Shown here: one piece after another, positions 47,700 through 59,800 of the stretch | Position numbering within the stretch: the stretch's first letter is position 1 | Layout of the letters: every line of letters starts with the position of its first letter | Assembly: GCA_947846985.1 (NCBI GenBank) | Contig: CANTUZ010000001.1 | Span: forward strand, 34,682,727 to 34,746,726 | Reading direction: 5' to 3' | Length of the DNA stretch: 64,000 bases | Source: Fratercula arctica | Lineage: Eukaryota; Chordata; Aves; Charadriiformes; Alcidae | Made by a program: the position numbers and the translations under genes | The notes under the pieces: model-generated | The model's database searches: none | Told to the model about the DNA's origin: nothing | What the model saw: the letters and a program-made list of their open reading frames with translations, nothing else

Positions 47700-48366
47700 G
47701 TATTTACATATCTTGATAAGATCCCCCTGAGCCTTCTAATCTCCAGGCTAAACAGTCCCAGCTCTCTCAGCCTGTCCTCATATGTGAGGTGCCTCAATCC
47801 CTTAATCATTCTCATGCCCCTTCGTTGGGTTCTTCTCTGCTGTATGTCCATGTCTCTCTTTTACTGAGGACCCCAGGACTGGACACAGTACTCCAGGTGT
47901 GGCCTCACCAGTGCTGAGCAGAGGGGAAGGATCGCCTCCCTTGACCTGCTGGCAGTAATTCATCCAATGCAGCCCAGGATATCATTTGCCTTCTTTGCCC
48001 CAAGTGCACATTGCTGGCTCATGTTCACCCTGGTGTCACCAGGACCCCCAGGTCCTTTTCTGGCAAGCTGCTTTCCAGCTGGATGCCCCCCAGCATGTAC
48101 TGGTGCCTGGGGTTGTTCCTCCCCAGGTGCAGGACTTTGCACTTCTTGTTGAACTTCATGAGGTTCATGTTAGCCCATTTCTCCAGCCTGTTGAGGTCCC
48201 TCTGGATGGCAGCGTGACCTCTGGTATATTAGCGACGACTCCTGTTTTTTTGTCATTGGGAAACTTGCTGAGGATACACTCTGCCTCATGCAGGTCTCAT
48301 CCAGGTCATTAATGAAGATATTGAACAGTATCAGACCTAAGTACTGACTCTTAGGTACACAGCTAG

Positions 48367-48609
48367 TTACTGGCTAGACTGACTAGACTTTGCATCACTG
48401 ATCACCATCTTCTGGGCCCCACCATTCAGCCAGTTTTCAACCCCCCTCATTGTCTGCTCATCCAGCCCAAACTTCACCAGCTTCTCTATGAGGATTTTAT
48501 GGGAGACACTGTTGAAAGTCTTACTGAAGTCCAGGTAGACAATATCCACTGTTCTCCCCTCATCTGCCAGGCCAGTCATCTCATCATAGAAGGTTATCAG
48601 TTTGGTCAA
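48367..48609 (-). pseudogene. CR1 reverse-transcriptase fragment
   Basis: This is an 80-codon open piece of the CR1 reverse-transcriptase domain. It retains the YLDFSKTF motif, the counterpart of the YLDFSKAFD motif that carries the first catalytic aspartate (D kept, while the later D of AFD is replaced by N in TFN). It also retains the WLNG motif downstream. It continues in other frames on both sides within the decayed CR1. It is not a host gene. Confidence 0.9.
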
Positions 48610-48833
48610 ACATTACTTCCCCTTGGTGAATCCATGCTGACTACTCCTGATGATCACCTTCCCAGGAATACAAGTGAGGCTGACTGGCCTGTAGTTCTCT
48701 GGGTCCTCCCTCTTGCCCTTCTTGAAGACAGGAGTGATGTTTGCTTTTCTTCATTCCTCAGACACCTCTCACAATTGCCATGATCATTCAAAGGTAACTG
48801 ACAGTGGCCTTGTAATGATATCAGCCAGGGCCC

Positions 48834-49152
48834 TCAGCACTTGTGGGTGCATCCCTTCAAGGCCCATGGACTGACGTTTGTATTCCCTGACCTGAACCTA
48901 TTCAACCAAGGATAAGTCTTCCTCATTGCAACCTTTCCCCCTGGTCTCTGGGACCTGGGATTCCTGATGGCTGTCTTGCTCATAAAGACTGAGGCAAAGG
49001 CGGCATTCAGTACCTTGGCCTTTTCCACGTCCTGTGTCATGAGGGCCCCTGGCCCCATTCATCAGCAGGCCCACATTTTCCCTGGTCTTTTTGCTACTTA
49101 TGTACCTACATAAGTCCTTCTTATTGCCTTTGACATCCCTGGCTGGATTCAA
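48834..49152 (-). pseudogene. CR1 ORF2 linker region, two frames
   Basis: Two overlapping frames, 48898-49152 and 48834-49058, carry successive parts of the CR1 ORF2 region upstream of the reverse transcriptase. The first has RDVKGNKKDLCRYISSKKTR. The second has LNAAFASVFMSKT. The switch of frame near 49040 marks a frameshift in the ancestral coding sequence. Confidence 0.85.
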
Positions 49153-49450
49153 TTACAGTTGGGCTTTGGCTTTCCTAACTGCACCTCTGCATGGTCAGGG
49201 AGTGTCTCTGTATTCCTCCTACGTTACCTGTCCCTGCTTCCACCTTATATATACTTAATTTTTGTGTTTGAGTTTTGCCAGGAATTCCCTGGTCATCCAA
49301 GCAAGACTTGGTGGGATGGACTGCTCTTGATATTGGAGGAGGCAGTTCTTGAATATCAATCATCTTTCTTGGATCCCTTTTCCTTCCAGGGCATTACCCC
49401 ATGGGAGCCTTTCAAGCAGATTGCTCAATATTCTTTGCTAGTATCCATGT

Positions 49451-51116
49451 AGGGACTAACCTTTCTTCTAAAGCATGTCTATTATACCAAATGTGAGGAT
49501 TTTTCAAACATGCAAACCCGCCTCTTGTAGGACAAAAGTGGAATATTTTGCGCTGTTTGCTGAACAGCCATTCACCGCGGCGTTTCCCACCTTCCCTTAC
49601 TCTAAAAACTTTTGCCCCAGAAGTAAATATTTCTCTGACATAGGCTGATTTTCTACGTTTGGATCTGTAAATGGAACAGAGGGGTGATCACCCTTTGGCC
49701 CCGTGAATGTAATGATTCACACCCGTGCAGCTAAAATTATCCTTGAAACCAGGCTGGTTGTGCCCAGCTATCTGTTGGGAATGGCCTCAGAGTGGTGCTA
49801 ATTTCTTAATAGTGCTGTGAAAGGAAAGTTGCTCTGACCCAAAAGTGTGCCAGAGAAACTGTTTACAATTCAATACGGTTGGGCTCATGCCCCGGTACTC
49901 CTTCTTTTACTGGTATTGATGTATCCATGTAGTCTGAGCAGTTGCTTTCCCCAGGGAAGAATTTCACATAATTTGCTGCTACACAAACTTGTCTTTTTTG
50001 CCTCTGGCTTTATAAAAGCACCTAGAACTTACAACATGGCATAGCAGTTTGCCAGCCCAGACAGCCATCGTTTGAAACCTTGGTGTCCCACTGCCCCCAA
50101 GTCTATAAAAGCTGGAAGCTGGTCTGAGAATGGAGATTGATGATATTTTTTAATAGATCGAGAACAACTGTACTTAATTTTTAATTTATAAAAGAATTGA
50201 CTGTTTGGTCAAGAAGGGATTTGAAGCCTTTTGTGCATTTTTAAATTTTTTTTTATTATTTTATTTTAGATAAAGGCAAGCCAAGCTGTTGTTCTTAAGC
50301 AAAGTCGTTTTACAAGCAAGCTCTCACAGGAATGAAGAGTTACTCCCCAACGCTGAAGCATTATTCTGTATAATTATGGATATTTTTTCCTTCCAAAAAT
50401 ATTTTTTCTTGAGAAGCTGACATTTCAAAGGCTTTCAATTCTGTGTGTCACTATCAAATAATCTTTTTTGTACTTGGCTGTTTATTATTGGATTGCAACA
50501 ACGATAAAGCTCTAGGGGTTTTGTCTCCTTTGGTATGTTAATTAGCTATTTTCCCTTTGATCTTTTTCTTACTGAAAGGAGTGAAAAGCTATCTCGGTAG
50601 GGAATCTTACTGATGTACATTCATCCCCTCATCTCCATAATCTGAGGATCAGAGGGAGACAACAAATTTCACTGCTGAGTGAGGTTGCTATAGGCCTTAG
50701 TTATAATGTACTTGGTTTCTAAATAATCCCACCACCATTTATATTTGGAATATTGAAGAGGAACCTCTGAGAAAAAGAAATGCAAAAATAATTAATTTTA
50801 AACTGTGAACTACCTTCATTAATTTAACTTTTTCACTTTTTCTTGAAGTTTTAAGCTCATGCATATGCCACAAGCTCTTTAGTTCTTGTATGCCTCTACA
50901 CGCTTTTTGCCTTTTTTTTTTTATCCTCATTTTTTACTGTTGGCTTTTGATACATTCTCAGTTCTCACAGAAATAAAATATAGGCTAGGTACAGAATAAC
51001 TACTGAGTGAACTTTTAAAGTATTAAATGTTAGAATAGCTTTCCTATGGAAATGATGAAAGTTCTGTAACTTGGGACAGTTGAAAGTGATGGGGCCGTTC
51101 TATGGAGTGGTGGGGA
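49451..51116. other. Unique AT-rich sequence, nothing recognised
   Basis: No repeat or gene is recognised. The stretch 50130-50480 is very rich in A and T, with T-runs at about 50246-50257. Frames at 49847-50044 and 50739-50930 are 63-65 codons and uninformative. Confidence 0.5.
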
Positions 51117-51163
51117 ACACACACACAAAATCGTACACATATACACACACACAGTGTATGTGT
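51117..51163. repeat. Interrupted (CA)n microsatellite
   Basis: ACACACACACAAAA, then TACACATATACACACACACAGTGTATGTG, is an impure CA/TG dinucleotide run of about 47 bases. Confidence 0.85.
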
Positions 51164-53949
51164 CTATTTCTGTCTCTCAAATTCCTTTGTCAAAAGCTGT
51201 CATCCTTGTACTGCATTTCTTTATAAACCTGAAATAAAAGCACTTCAGTGAGAGGTAGAGGCAGATAGATCTTCATGGGGCAGTCCAGCAGGGGCAGAAG
51301 CGTAAGCAAGGTTATCTACTAGAGACTTCCCAGAGTTTCTTTGAGCCAGTTTATCCGTTTCCACAGAACAATGCACTAAGCAACCTTGGTGTTGAGGTTC
51401 CTAACTTGTGTCCTGGAGTGTGGGATGTGACCAGATCTTGATGTTCACAGTGGAGACATCTACATTTGAACTGGTCATGTAGACTGTCTTCGCAGTCAGT
51501 GGAGGGAAGCTGGCACTTAAAGAGCAAGAATGATGTCATTTTAAAGAAGATATTTAATATAGGTCAGGTGAACTGTGCCCTAATAGTATCCATTTGTCTC
51601 CAGTGGCCAGTTCATATCTGTATCAAATTGATACTGGTGTTTTCTGAAATGAGGTGGGACAGATTCCTCTCCTGTGTTACCTTGCATGTGGAAGGGTGAA
51701 GAGGACCTAGAACAGAGGACCTAAGGTACTCTTGCCAGTTAACAACCGTTGCTGCTGTTGCAGTTCACAATGACGGGTCACCTGTATGCATGCACAGGAG
51801 AAGGTGCCAGGCTGTTCACATACTGTAGGTGCCTCACTTGCTGAGGGATGTAAAACAGTATTGGCATTCTCCTGGTGTGAACCCTGGGGTTGGAAACCAT
51901 CCTGCTAACTTGCAACAAGTTCAACTCAGTTGTTAAAATAGAGGTCACTAATGCAAACTGAGGTGCCTGAAGGAATCTCAGACAGCCACATGGGGCTGAC
52001 TGATGCATAACTTATGAAAGGCACATGTTCTTCTGGAGCAGCTGGAGGTCCTATGGCATCTTTTGTAGCATTTAGGCATCTGAATGTCGCTCTGAGTGGG
52101 ATTTAATGCCACATTCAAATATTGAAATATACGTGTCTGCATGCAATTGAGATGTCTAAGCTTTTGTTACAGTTGATGAAGATCTAGTCAATGCAGTAGA
52201 GTCTAGAGAGCTAATAGTCTCATTCTAAAAGAAACATCTACATGTGACCAGCTGATTTTAGGTGTCTAATATGCTTCTATGCTCTGGACCTGAATTCCAT
52301 CCCTGCTATGTAACTGTCCAATTCACTGCTTACATTAACATGGTACTTACTGCAGGTTGAGTTGCTCTTGGTCTCCCACTTGGCTACTAGCTCTTATTCC
52401 AGGAGGGCATAGGTCCTTTGTCATATGTGATAGCCCCATGTAGATACTACTGCTACTCTAGGACACCTGAAACAGCACTAGATGCCTGTAGGTGTGCAAC
52501 TGACTTGAGCATTAAATGTCTGCTTTTTTGTGAGCTCCGAAGTTCCCCTGAAAATATCTCTTTCTCTTCATTGACTATAAAAGAAGCCTAGCTCAGATGT
52601 TGAGATGTCTGTGGTAAAGTTTTAGATGTCATCAAGTGAATACCATTTCTGGTTTCCTGGGCAAATGCATCTCAAAGACTCATGGGAATCCTGTTGTTCC
52701 CAAGATGGCAGTACATTGTTTGTTTCCCTAGAGCTCCTGTATGCTACAGTCTGTGCGCTGGTGCTTCTGACACAGAACCAAAAATGAGTGAAAATCATGT
52801 TGGAGTGGCTCTGGAGCGATTCCAATGCTTCTGCCTTCCTACATGCGCTACAACCAGAGTACACAGCTTGTGACTGATGCAGGTTGGTGCTATGATACGA
52901 GGAGCCAGAGATATTTTTTTGGCCATAGTGAGATCTGTGGTGTCAATTTTCTAAACGTGCTGCTTGCACAACAACATCTTCCCTCGAGCTTTCCCCCACT
53001 ATCTCTGAGACTTAATCTTTTAAAACAGTGTCTGTCAACTAAAAGCAATGAGAAAAGGCAGACAGGACGATTTAGATCCTGCTACAGTCTTATGCAATAA
53101 AAATCTTGTTCCCACAAGGATCAGCTGTTCTAAGCAAGATTCAGGTGGGATCCCCAATGGTCTGTGTAATTACAGGAGGAAGGATTACTGTTTTCTGCCC
53201 TGAGTTAGGCAACTAAGTCTGAGCTAGACACATGACTTTCCCTTCATTGAAATTGAAATCTCCAGAGGAGATTCAGCATTTAAGACTGCTCTAATAAATC
53301 ACTCTCCAGATGTACTCATTTCTGTCTACGGACTGTAAAAGGAGTCTCAAATGATGAACTCACCCAAACGTAGACATTTATAAATTCAATGAAATAAAAA
53401 TGGCTTATATGAACCTGGAACCAGTGGGGGATTTGCTCCTGCTCTTCAGGATGAAATGTTCTGTCAGCCTCTGCATGAGTACATAAAGTTGTGTATACAT
53501 GATCATTATTTTTATGTTTATTAATCTTTTACTGTTACACTACTTTTTCCATATTCAAATGAAAGTCACCAGTGTTTTCAAGAAAATTTAAGAAATTCTG
53601 CTTGGCAATCACATCTATCCTTCAGCCATGGTGACAGTCGAATATGCACTGAGTTAATGCTAACTGAATCAGGTATGGTACAAAACACCCTGGATATGGT
53701 GGGTGGGTTTCTATTTGTCCTGGTTGACTATCTCAGCACACATTCTGCTTCTTTATTTCTGACCTCTTCTCTTCGCTCTTAGGTTTGGCTGTTGTCCCCT
53801 CTTTGCTTTTTCCTTTTCTTGTCTTGCTTTTCCCCTGGTTTTCTTCTTTGCCTGTCATTCAGTTGTCAGTCAGTTTCTCAATTCTCCATCTACAGGAGAT
53901 GCTCAGAGTTCCCTGACCCATGTGGCTCTTGTTTGTACCACCACATCTG
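51164..53949. other. Unique sequence with possible undiagnosed old repeat
   Basis: No gene is recognised. Between about 51,710 and 52,640 many short words of the types AGGTGCCT, AGATGTCT, AGGTGTCTAA and ATTTAGGCA recur. That is the look of a very old dispersed repeat, but I cannot name it. Frames at 51778-52008, 52622-52864 and 52825-53100 are short and unrecognised. The first 53 codons of the frame starting at 53792 are T-rich, non-CR1 sequence that runs into the CR1 at 53950. Confidence 0.4.
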
Positions 53950-54792
53950 CAGTGAGGTTTATCAATGCTCTGTCCTGAGACCTGACATGTATAACAATTT
54001 TATCAATGACCTAGAGGAGGTGAAGGACTCATCAAGTCTGCAGATGACATCAGATGGGGGGGCACCAGTCAATACACTCAAGGGCAGAGCTGCCAGGCAG
54101 ATAAACCTAGGCAGGTTGGAGGAATGGGCTGACAGAAGCTCTATGAAAGGAGGACGTGGTAGACAGCAAACTGCACGAGCCCTGCAGCGCAGAAGGGCAA
54201 AAGCTTCCAAGGCTGTATGACCACGACCAACACAGACAATAAACCAAGGGAAGTGACCATCAGGCACTCATTAGACAACATCTAGATACAGCAAACAGTT
54301 TTGGGACCCCAGTACAAGGAAGTCATTGACAAACTGGAGCAAGTTCAGCAGGGCCACCATCATGGTCAGGTGCTGAAGCACTTGCCCTGTGAGGAGAGGC
54401 CAAGAGAGGGGAACTCGTTCAACCTGGAGATGAGATGGATGTGGGGAATCTCACAGCAGCCCCAGCACCTATGAGAAGCACTTGAAAAGACAGAGCCAGG
54501 CTCTTCAGTGGGGGGGGGGGCGCGATGAGAGACAACAGGTTTATGGTAAAATAAGATGGGTTCAGACTGGGTATAAGGAGAAGCTTTTTCCCCCATAAGG
54601 ACAGCCCAGCAGTGAAAGTGGTTTCCTGGGAGACTGTAGAGTTTCCATCCCTGGAAGTTTTCAAGATCTGACTGGATAAAGTCCCAAGCAACCTGCTCTG
54701 ACACCATAACTAACCCTGCTTGGAGCAGGAGGTTGGACTAACAACCTCGTGACGTCCTTCCCAAACTGAATTATCCCATGATCTTATGATTC
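53950..54792 (+). mobile_element. CR1 LINE, 5'-truncated, heavily decayed
   Basis: The copy begins inside the reverse transcriptase with SEVYQCSVLRPDMYNNFIND (from 53951), the counterpart of the conserved 'GVPQGSVLGPVLFNIFIND' block. A frameshift follows, and the catalytic box then survives as Ser-Ala-Asp-Asp at 54037-54048. Next come the GRAA..LGRLEEWADR block (54085-54145), a FWDPSTRKSL-like segment near 54300 in another frame, and GTTGGACTAACAACCTCGTGACGTCCTTCC before the degenerate tail ATCCCATGATCTTATGATTC at 54773-54792. An expanded run of ten or more G residues (about 54510-54521) interrupts it. Multiple frameshifts make it inactive, and divergence is higher than in the 11.4-kb and 17.3-kb copies. 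Confidence 0.88.
53951..54220 (+). pseudogene. CR1 reverse-transcriptase remnant
   Basis: The CR1-derived part of a longer chance open frame (start at 53792) carries the 'PQGSVLGP' and 'FINDL' regions of the reverse transcriptase, and then part of the domain after the active site. The Asp-Asp pair itself lies in a different frame (54043-54048), showing at least one frameshift pair. It is not a functional gene. Confidence 0.8.
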
Positions 54793-56589
54793 AAGCTCAG
54801 TCCTTGCCTTAGCTAAACTGTAGTCCCTATATTTTGCTGAACCTGACTTTGCTTTGCTGACTTGATTTCCTAACTTGACCTTGGCTTTAACATTACGGGC
54901 TTGATGTGCAATCACCAAACATGTGGCAGAACTGGTTACTGCGGCCAACCCAGCTCTGCCTGACAATCCCAGCTGCTAGAAACCTCACTCCTTCTTAGTC
55001 TGCAAGGACTCACTGTCATTGCAAAAAGTTCTGAAATTTCAGATATCATTTTAAGGCACTAAAAATCTCCATGAAGTTTCATTTTAGGGCCCAGATCCTG
55101 AAATCTAATTGGTCTATATCAGCCTCTTTTACAGTCTGATTTTGCAGGGGAGAGAAGGATCCTTTCTTCTTCCTGACGAGAAGGTTTCACACACTCCATT
55201 TTTTCATAGCTCCATTTCACAACTTCTCCTTGTTCTTTCATCTTCCTGGGAATGGTATCTAGATCAGCCTGTCACCACAGTGGGCTGAAGCACAGGCAGC
55301 AGCCAGTGGCCTAATGGTTGCAATAAAAGCATGTGTTTTTATTGATAATATCCTGGAAAGGATAGAGAAATTGCAGCACCACTTCTGGATATAGTAAAGC
55401 CATCATTATGTCTTTACGTGCTTTGAGGAGAAATAATTAATCTACCTTGGGGCACTGTTGAAGAAATATGGGTAGAGAGACATTCCTCAGGAATCAGACT
55501 GAGGGAGGAGAGAGTAAGAAGCTAGAGGGCATATAGGATTTGCAAGGAAGGTGTAGCTATAAGTGGTAGGATAGTTGTGAGGAAGTAGTTTGACTTTTGA
55601 GGTATGAAGGAAAAAAAGTCTGGTTTGTTTACTCCTGTGATTTATATAAGCAATGATGCACAGCTATTAAACGTAAATCTATTGTACATCTTGAAGAAAT
55701 GGTGCAGGACTATCCAGCTTCTCATGTTAGTGCTGGAGACATGTAGCCTCAGTGTTCTCACCTTAGCCAGTAAGTGTCTGTCTGTGTAAATAGTAAAATA
55801 TTCCAATATAAAATTTTCTTTGCTGTTTAAGGTCAACATCCTAGCAAGAGTGCTCATCCTTGACTGCCAAACAAGACCAAGCATCTCCCTCTAGAATCAG
55901 GAGTTGTGAGTTGTGTGGTGGTGGCAGGAAGAAATTTGTGAGGGAGGTGGAGGCTTTTTATGTGAAAAAATATTTTGGTACGGCTGTGCTGGATTTGTTC
56001 CATGTGGTATTTGGGATGCTACTGTAAAATTATCTGGTGAAAGTTAGCAGTGGATTTTGTAATCAGAAAAGCTGTTCCAAACTCCCGTGCATGCAGTGCT
56101 CAGTGAATAGCTGACCAGCTGCAACTAGTCTTCTGATTAACCCTCCAGTTCTCAGAGCATCATGGAGAAGCTGTGCCCATATGCTGTTCTTCAAGCTCCT
56201 GAGAGCACAGACTTCTCACAAATTGCATTGCCACAAGCATATCTTGTTCCTTACTTGCCACCTTCCACTATCTGCTCGTCCTTTTTAAACAGATCTATCC
56301 ATCCTACTTCCCTGCAGAGCCATAGCCTCTGAGTTTTATGTGGGCTTGGAAGGAAAGTGGGCTACTGTCGTCGTTTCTGACATCCCCTGAGGGTTTGGAG
56401 ACGTTCATTAGGAATTTCTTCTCCTCGCATTGACGTTGCGTAGGAGATAGATGCTTTATTTTTGTGGTGACTTTGAATTGGGTTGGATTCTGTTCTCCAA
56501 TGTACTGTGGAACAAAGGGTGGGTGGTGTCACAGCTGAAACTTCATGCTGAATTCATCAGGATCAGCTAAACAGACAAAGCTCACAGAT
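54793..56589. other. Unique sequence, nothing recognised
   Basis: I see no gene, RNA gene or firm repeat. Facing frames at 55604-55789 and 55642-55884 are short and unrecognised. Confidence 0.5.
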
Positions 56590-56860
56590 AGGAAGATGAT
56601 AAAATGATAGACATGTTTGGCTGGAAAGGTCCTCAAAAGATTGTTTATTACCACTCTCTACAGTAAAGCAGGGTCAGGTGTACCTAAACCTTTGGTAACA
56701 GTGTTGTCTACTCAGCTATTACAAACTCTTAATTGCTCAGCCGTTATAAACCCTAGATTTCACAACCGCCCCACGCAGCAAACTCCAATGTGAAACTACT
56801 CTTTCATTTACAATGCCTTCTTAAACGCAAAATTTAATCATCTTTGCTACAAATTTAAAG
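56590..56860 (-). mobile_element. Ancient CR1/L3-like LINE 3' relic
   Basis: On the plus strand the segment reads AATGATAGACATGTTTGGCTGGAAAGGTCC, then GTAAAGCAGGGTCAGGTGTACCTAAACC, then ATTTCACAACCGCCCCACGCAGCAAACT, then AAATTTAATCATCTTTGCTACAAATTTAA. These steps follow the reverse complement of an old CR1/L3 3' end: tail and untranslated region ('ggctggaagggacct', 'gcaggaccaaatctacctaaacc'), then C-terminal codons ('attccacaacctccctaggcaa'), then 'ctgcaatttaa'. The divergence is high, matching the relics at 4.0 and 62.4 kb. Confidence 0.62.
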
Positions 56861-59800
56861 TCTTTCTTTTTATTTTCTCCTTTGTGAACAAGGCGAAGAG
56901 TTGATCCCTATAATGAGCAGCAGAAAGACTGGACCATTGAAACAGGGCCGTCTGTCCCCAGAGGGTTTGATTGTACAGGGTTTACTGGTACCTTTCTCAC
57001 TTTCCTTGCCTGAAGGACAACACTGTGCAGATCCCAGATCTCCGCTGCCCATCTGATGGCCGACAAAAAAGCATCAACAGAAGAGAGGGAGTCTCCCCAG
57101 GATTACAGTGAGCTTGAATCAAGCTTTTTTGAGGGTCAGACTTGTAAAATCAAACGTCTGGTGTTGCAGACAATGGCCAGAGCATGGTAGTGTGGGAGAC
57201 TGGATTCTGCAGCGAGGAGCTGGTTATGGCTGTCATATTCACACAGATGCTCTATATCCCGTCCAGGGTCACGATGTAAACTGAGCTGGTCGGGTGGAGA
57301 AAGGCAGCTTTGAGCCTTTGTGTGAAGGTGGTAACGCAGACACCTCTCCCAGCTGCTCCCCGTCTGCTTCGCTCGCACCAAATGCCCTTCCATTTGCTCA
57401 GAGGCAAACAGGCAGGAGGAAGCCAAATGCTGCATAAGCTTCACGAGGCTGCTAATTATGATGGTTACCTGGAGTCGATGTGGTAAATAGAAATATCACA
57501 GCTGAGTCCAAATGGACATGCTGGTGTTTGTTTTTACCTTGCAGAAGCAAACTGAACATGAGGGCTTGTTAACATCTGATCCAAGCCCTCGGAGCATACC
57601 CTGCATACGGTACCCTGAGTGATAAGGGTCATGTCCAATGGACCATTTGGATAAAGCAAGCGACCCAAACTCTCCCACAGACCGCATTTAGGAGATTTTG
57701 GATCTATGCATAGATAAATAACACAGCTGAACAATTTACTGTGTATCACACAAATGCCAGCGACCTTGTATTTCCAATTTACCCCAAAAGATACTTATCC
57801 TAGAAATACGGTAAGTACATTTGTGTAAATACAGAAAGTGATCCTGTTTATATTTAACATACACATTTAAAAAACAATAAGATTGCAAGGTCAGTATTTA
57901 GGAATAACCAGAGTTATTATTAAGCTTATTCATGTAATATTACTCTGTGCCTTTGCATATTTCTGGTATTTATAGCTGTATTTACCCCTAGTTATAGTCT
58001 TTATTCACATCTGAGAAAAGTCTAGCATTTTCTGTTGCAATGGAAGGCTGTATCCTAAGAGTGCTAGGAGGTCACAGGAGGAATTTTAGAGCTGGCATTT
58101 TCTAAATTTACACAGTCATTTCCTCTTATACAAGCTTATTTTCTGCTCATTTGTTTGTGTGTGCCTGTGAGATATATATGCAGTTTATTCTGTATATATT
58201 CATGTCCACATCCTCTTATTTTTTATTTCTTTCCATTATAAAAAAACATAAGGACTATATTTCATTTTTAGTATATCCATGCTACAGTGCAGGAAAATCA
58301 ATTAGCTTTGGCCATCTCAGGTCCTTTTTCTGTAAAACTGGGATTTACAATTCAGGTCTTTGCAGTCCTCCTATGGAAAAAATATGTTGACTAGCATCTG
58401 GATGTTGTTATTGCTACATACTCTCTGTTATCCGTTGAAGGTGTTAATAGTTGGGGGTTTTCGCCCAGACATTTTCGAGCTGGGACCATGGAAGCCAGCC
58501 TAGGTACAGAGGTTTATTGCCCCATGTGCAGCACTGGGTATGTTTGACCATACTGGATGCAGGGCTCATGTGGGCTCTCGTATTTCACCTCCACTGGTAA
58601 GCTCTCATGGGAAACAGAAGCACTGGAGACACTTAAGCAGCGCAGTAGCATCTGATATGCCACATATGGCCACAGTATCATTTTTGGGAAGGTGATTAGC
58701 TGAGATGGGGACTTTAGGCACAAGTACAGAGCTCTAAACCCTCCTATGGTGCTGCAGCATCCAGCTAATATTGCCCAGGGGTGCCTGTGTTGCGGCAGGT
58801 GTATATTGCTGTTCTCAAATGGCAAACAGCAAAGCTGTAGCACGCGTTTTGCACTGGTCTCTTAATGAAATGGAGCCGTCCCCATGCTGGGCTGTGTCAT
58901 TTGAGCCCATGTGTTTTGCAGCCAGTGCATGGAAACCATTTAATGTAGGTCACAATATGCTACAATGCAAATAAAGCAAAATCTGGAGTGACTGCACTCT
59001 GACATATGCATTCTTGCACACTGTCTTAAGTCATGGCTCGGAGACTCTTTATTTGCAAAAATAATTTCCTCTCTGAACATTTGCAAAGGAAACGGCTTCT
59101 GTGCTAGTTCAGTGCTGTAGAACGCACCAAAATGACAACCTCTCTTCCCTTTCTGACTTCACAACCTCCATTTTTATCAGGAGCCCTACTGTGAAGTACA
59201 GCCTACATTTTCAAATTTATTTTTAAAAAAATACTCCCTCCAGCATCCCGTCTCTGACTATCAAAGCAAACCCTTTTGTGAGTGCCTCGCTGAAGTCTAG
59301 GTGTAGTTTCTTTCCTCTTTATTTTTTTTTTTTCCTGATGATGAGCATTTTGAAAAGAAACATGGAATCTGAATGCATGAGCAAATCTGTTTGGGCACCT
59401 GCTTCTTGAAAGAGAGGAAGACAGAAGAGGATAAATGGCAGAGGCCCTGTGTGATTGCTGGAAACAGCTCTTCTCACATCCATGTGTTTTCAGAGCAATA
59501 TTTTCTTTCCTAGTGGTAACAGTCCTTTTTTTTTACCCCAATGTTGCTTTTACAAAATTTGCTTTTACAAATGGAAATTAGTTAAACCTTGTGGAACCCT
59601 TATGATATAAGTAATATGGTATGGTCCAGTTTGGCCCTGTAGATCTGTTTGTACATAGAGCTACAAACGTGCCCACCAGTAAAATCTTTGAGTTTAGGTG
59701 CTGTGCCAGAAAAAGGGATGTAGAGAAGTGTGGGGTCCACCCAGGAGACTGATGGTGTAAGTTGCATGAGCTTACACTAGGTACTTAGCAGAGAGCCTTT

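Larger units (their letters stand above)
47381..49450 (-). mobile_element. CR1 LINE, about 2.1 kb, 5'-truncated
   Basis: This is the longest transposon in the window. Read on the minus strand it begins at about 49450 inside ORF2, in the linker between endonuclease and reverse transcriptase. It passes through NPARDVKGNKKDLCRYISSK (about 49095-49152) and VLNAAFASVFMSKTAIR (about 48970-49020). The reverse-transcriptase segment follows, with VYLDFSKTFNSVSHKILIEK and GLDEQTMRGVENWLNGGAQK (48400-48560). The C-terminal SLEIFKSRLGMVLGNWL ends at a stop at 47463. The 3' untranslated segment and ATTCTGTGA-type tail end at 47381. Frameshifts and stops break the frame into at least five pieces. The catalytic Phe-Ala-Asp-Asp box reads Phe-Pro-Asn-Asp (48252-48263), so the copy is dead. 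Its wording differs from the 11.4-kb copy, so it belongs to another, older subfamily. Confidence 0.95.

Noticed and set aside
51710..52640. Retroviral LTR
   Set aside because: I could not find paired TG...CA ends, a polyadenylation signal in the right place, a primer-binding site or any gag/pol/env-like coding sequence.
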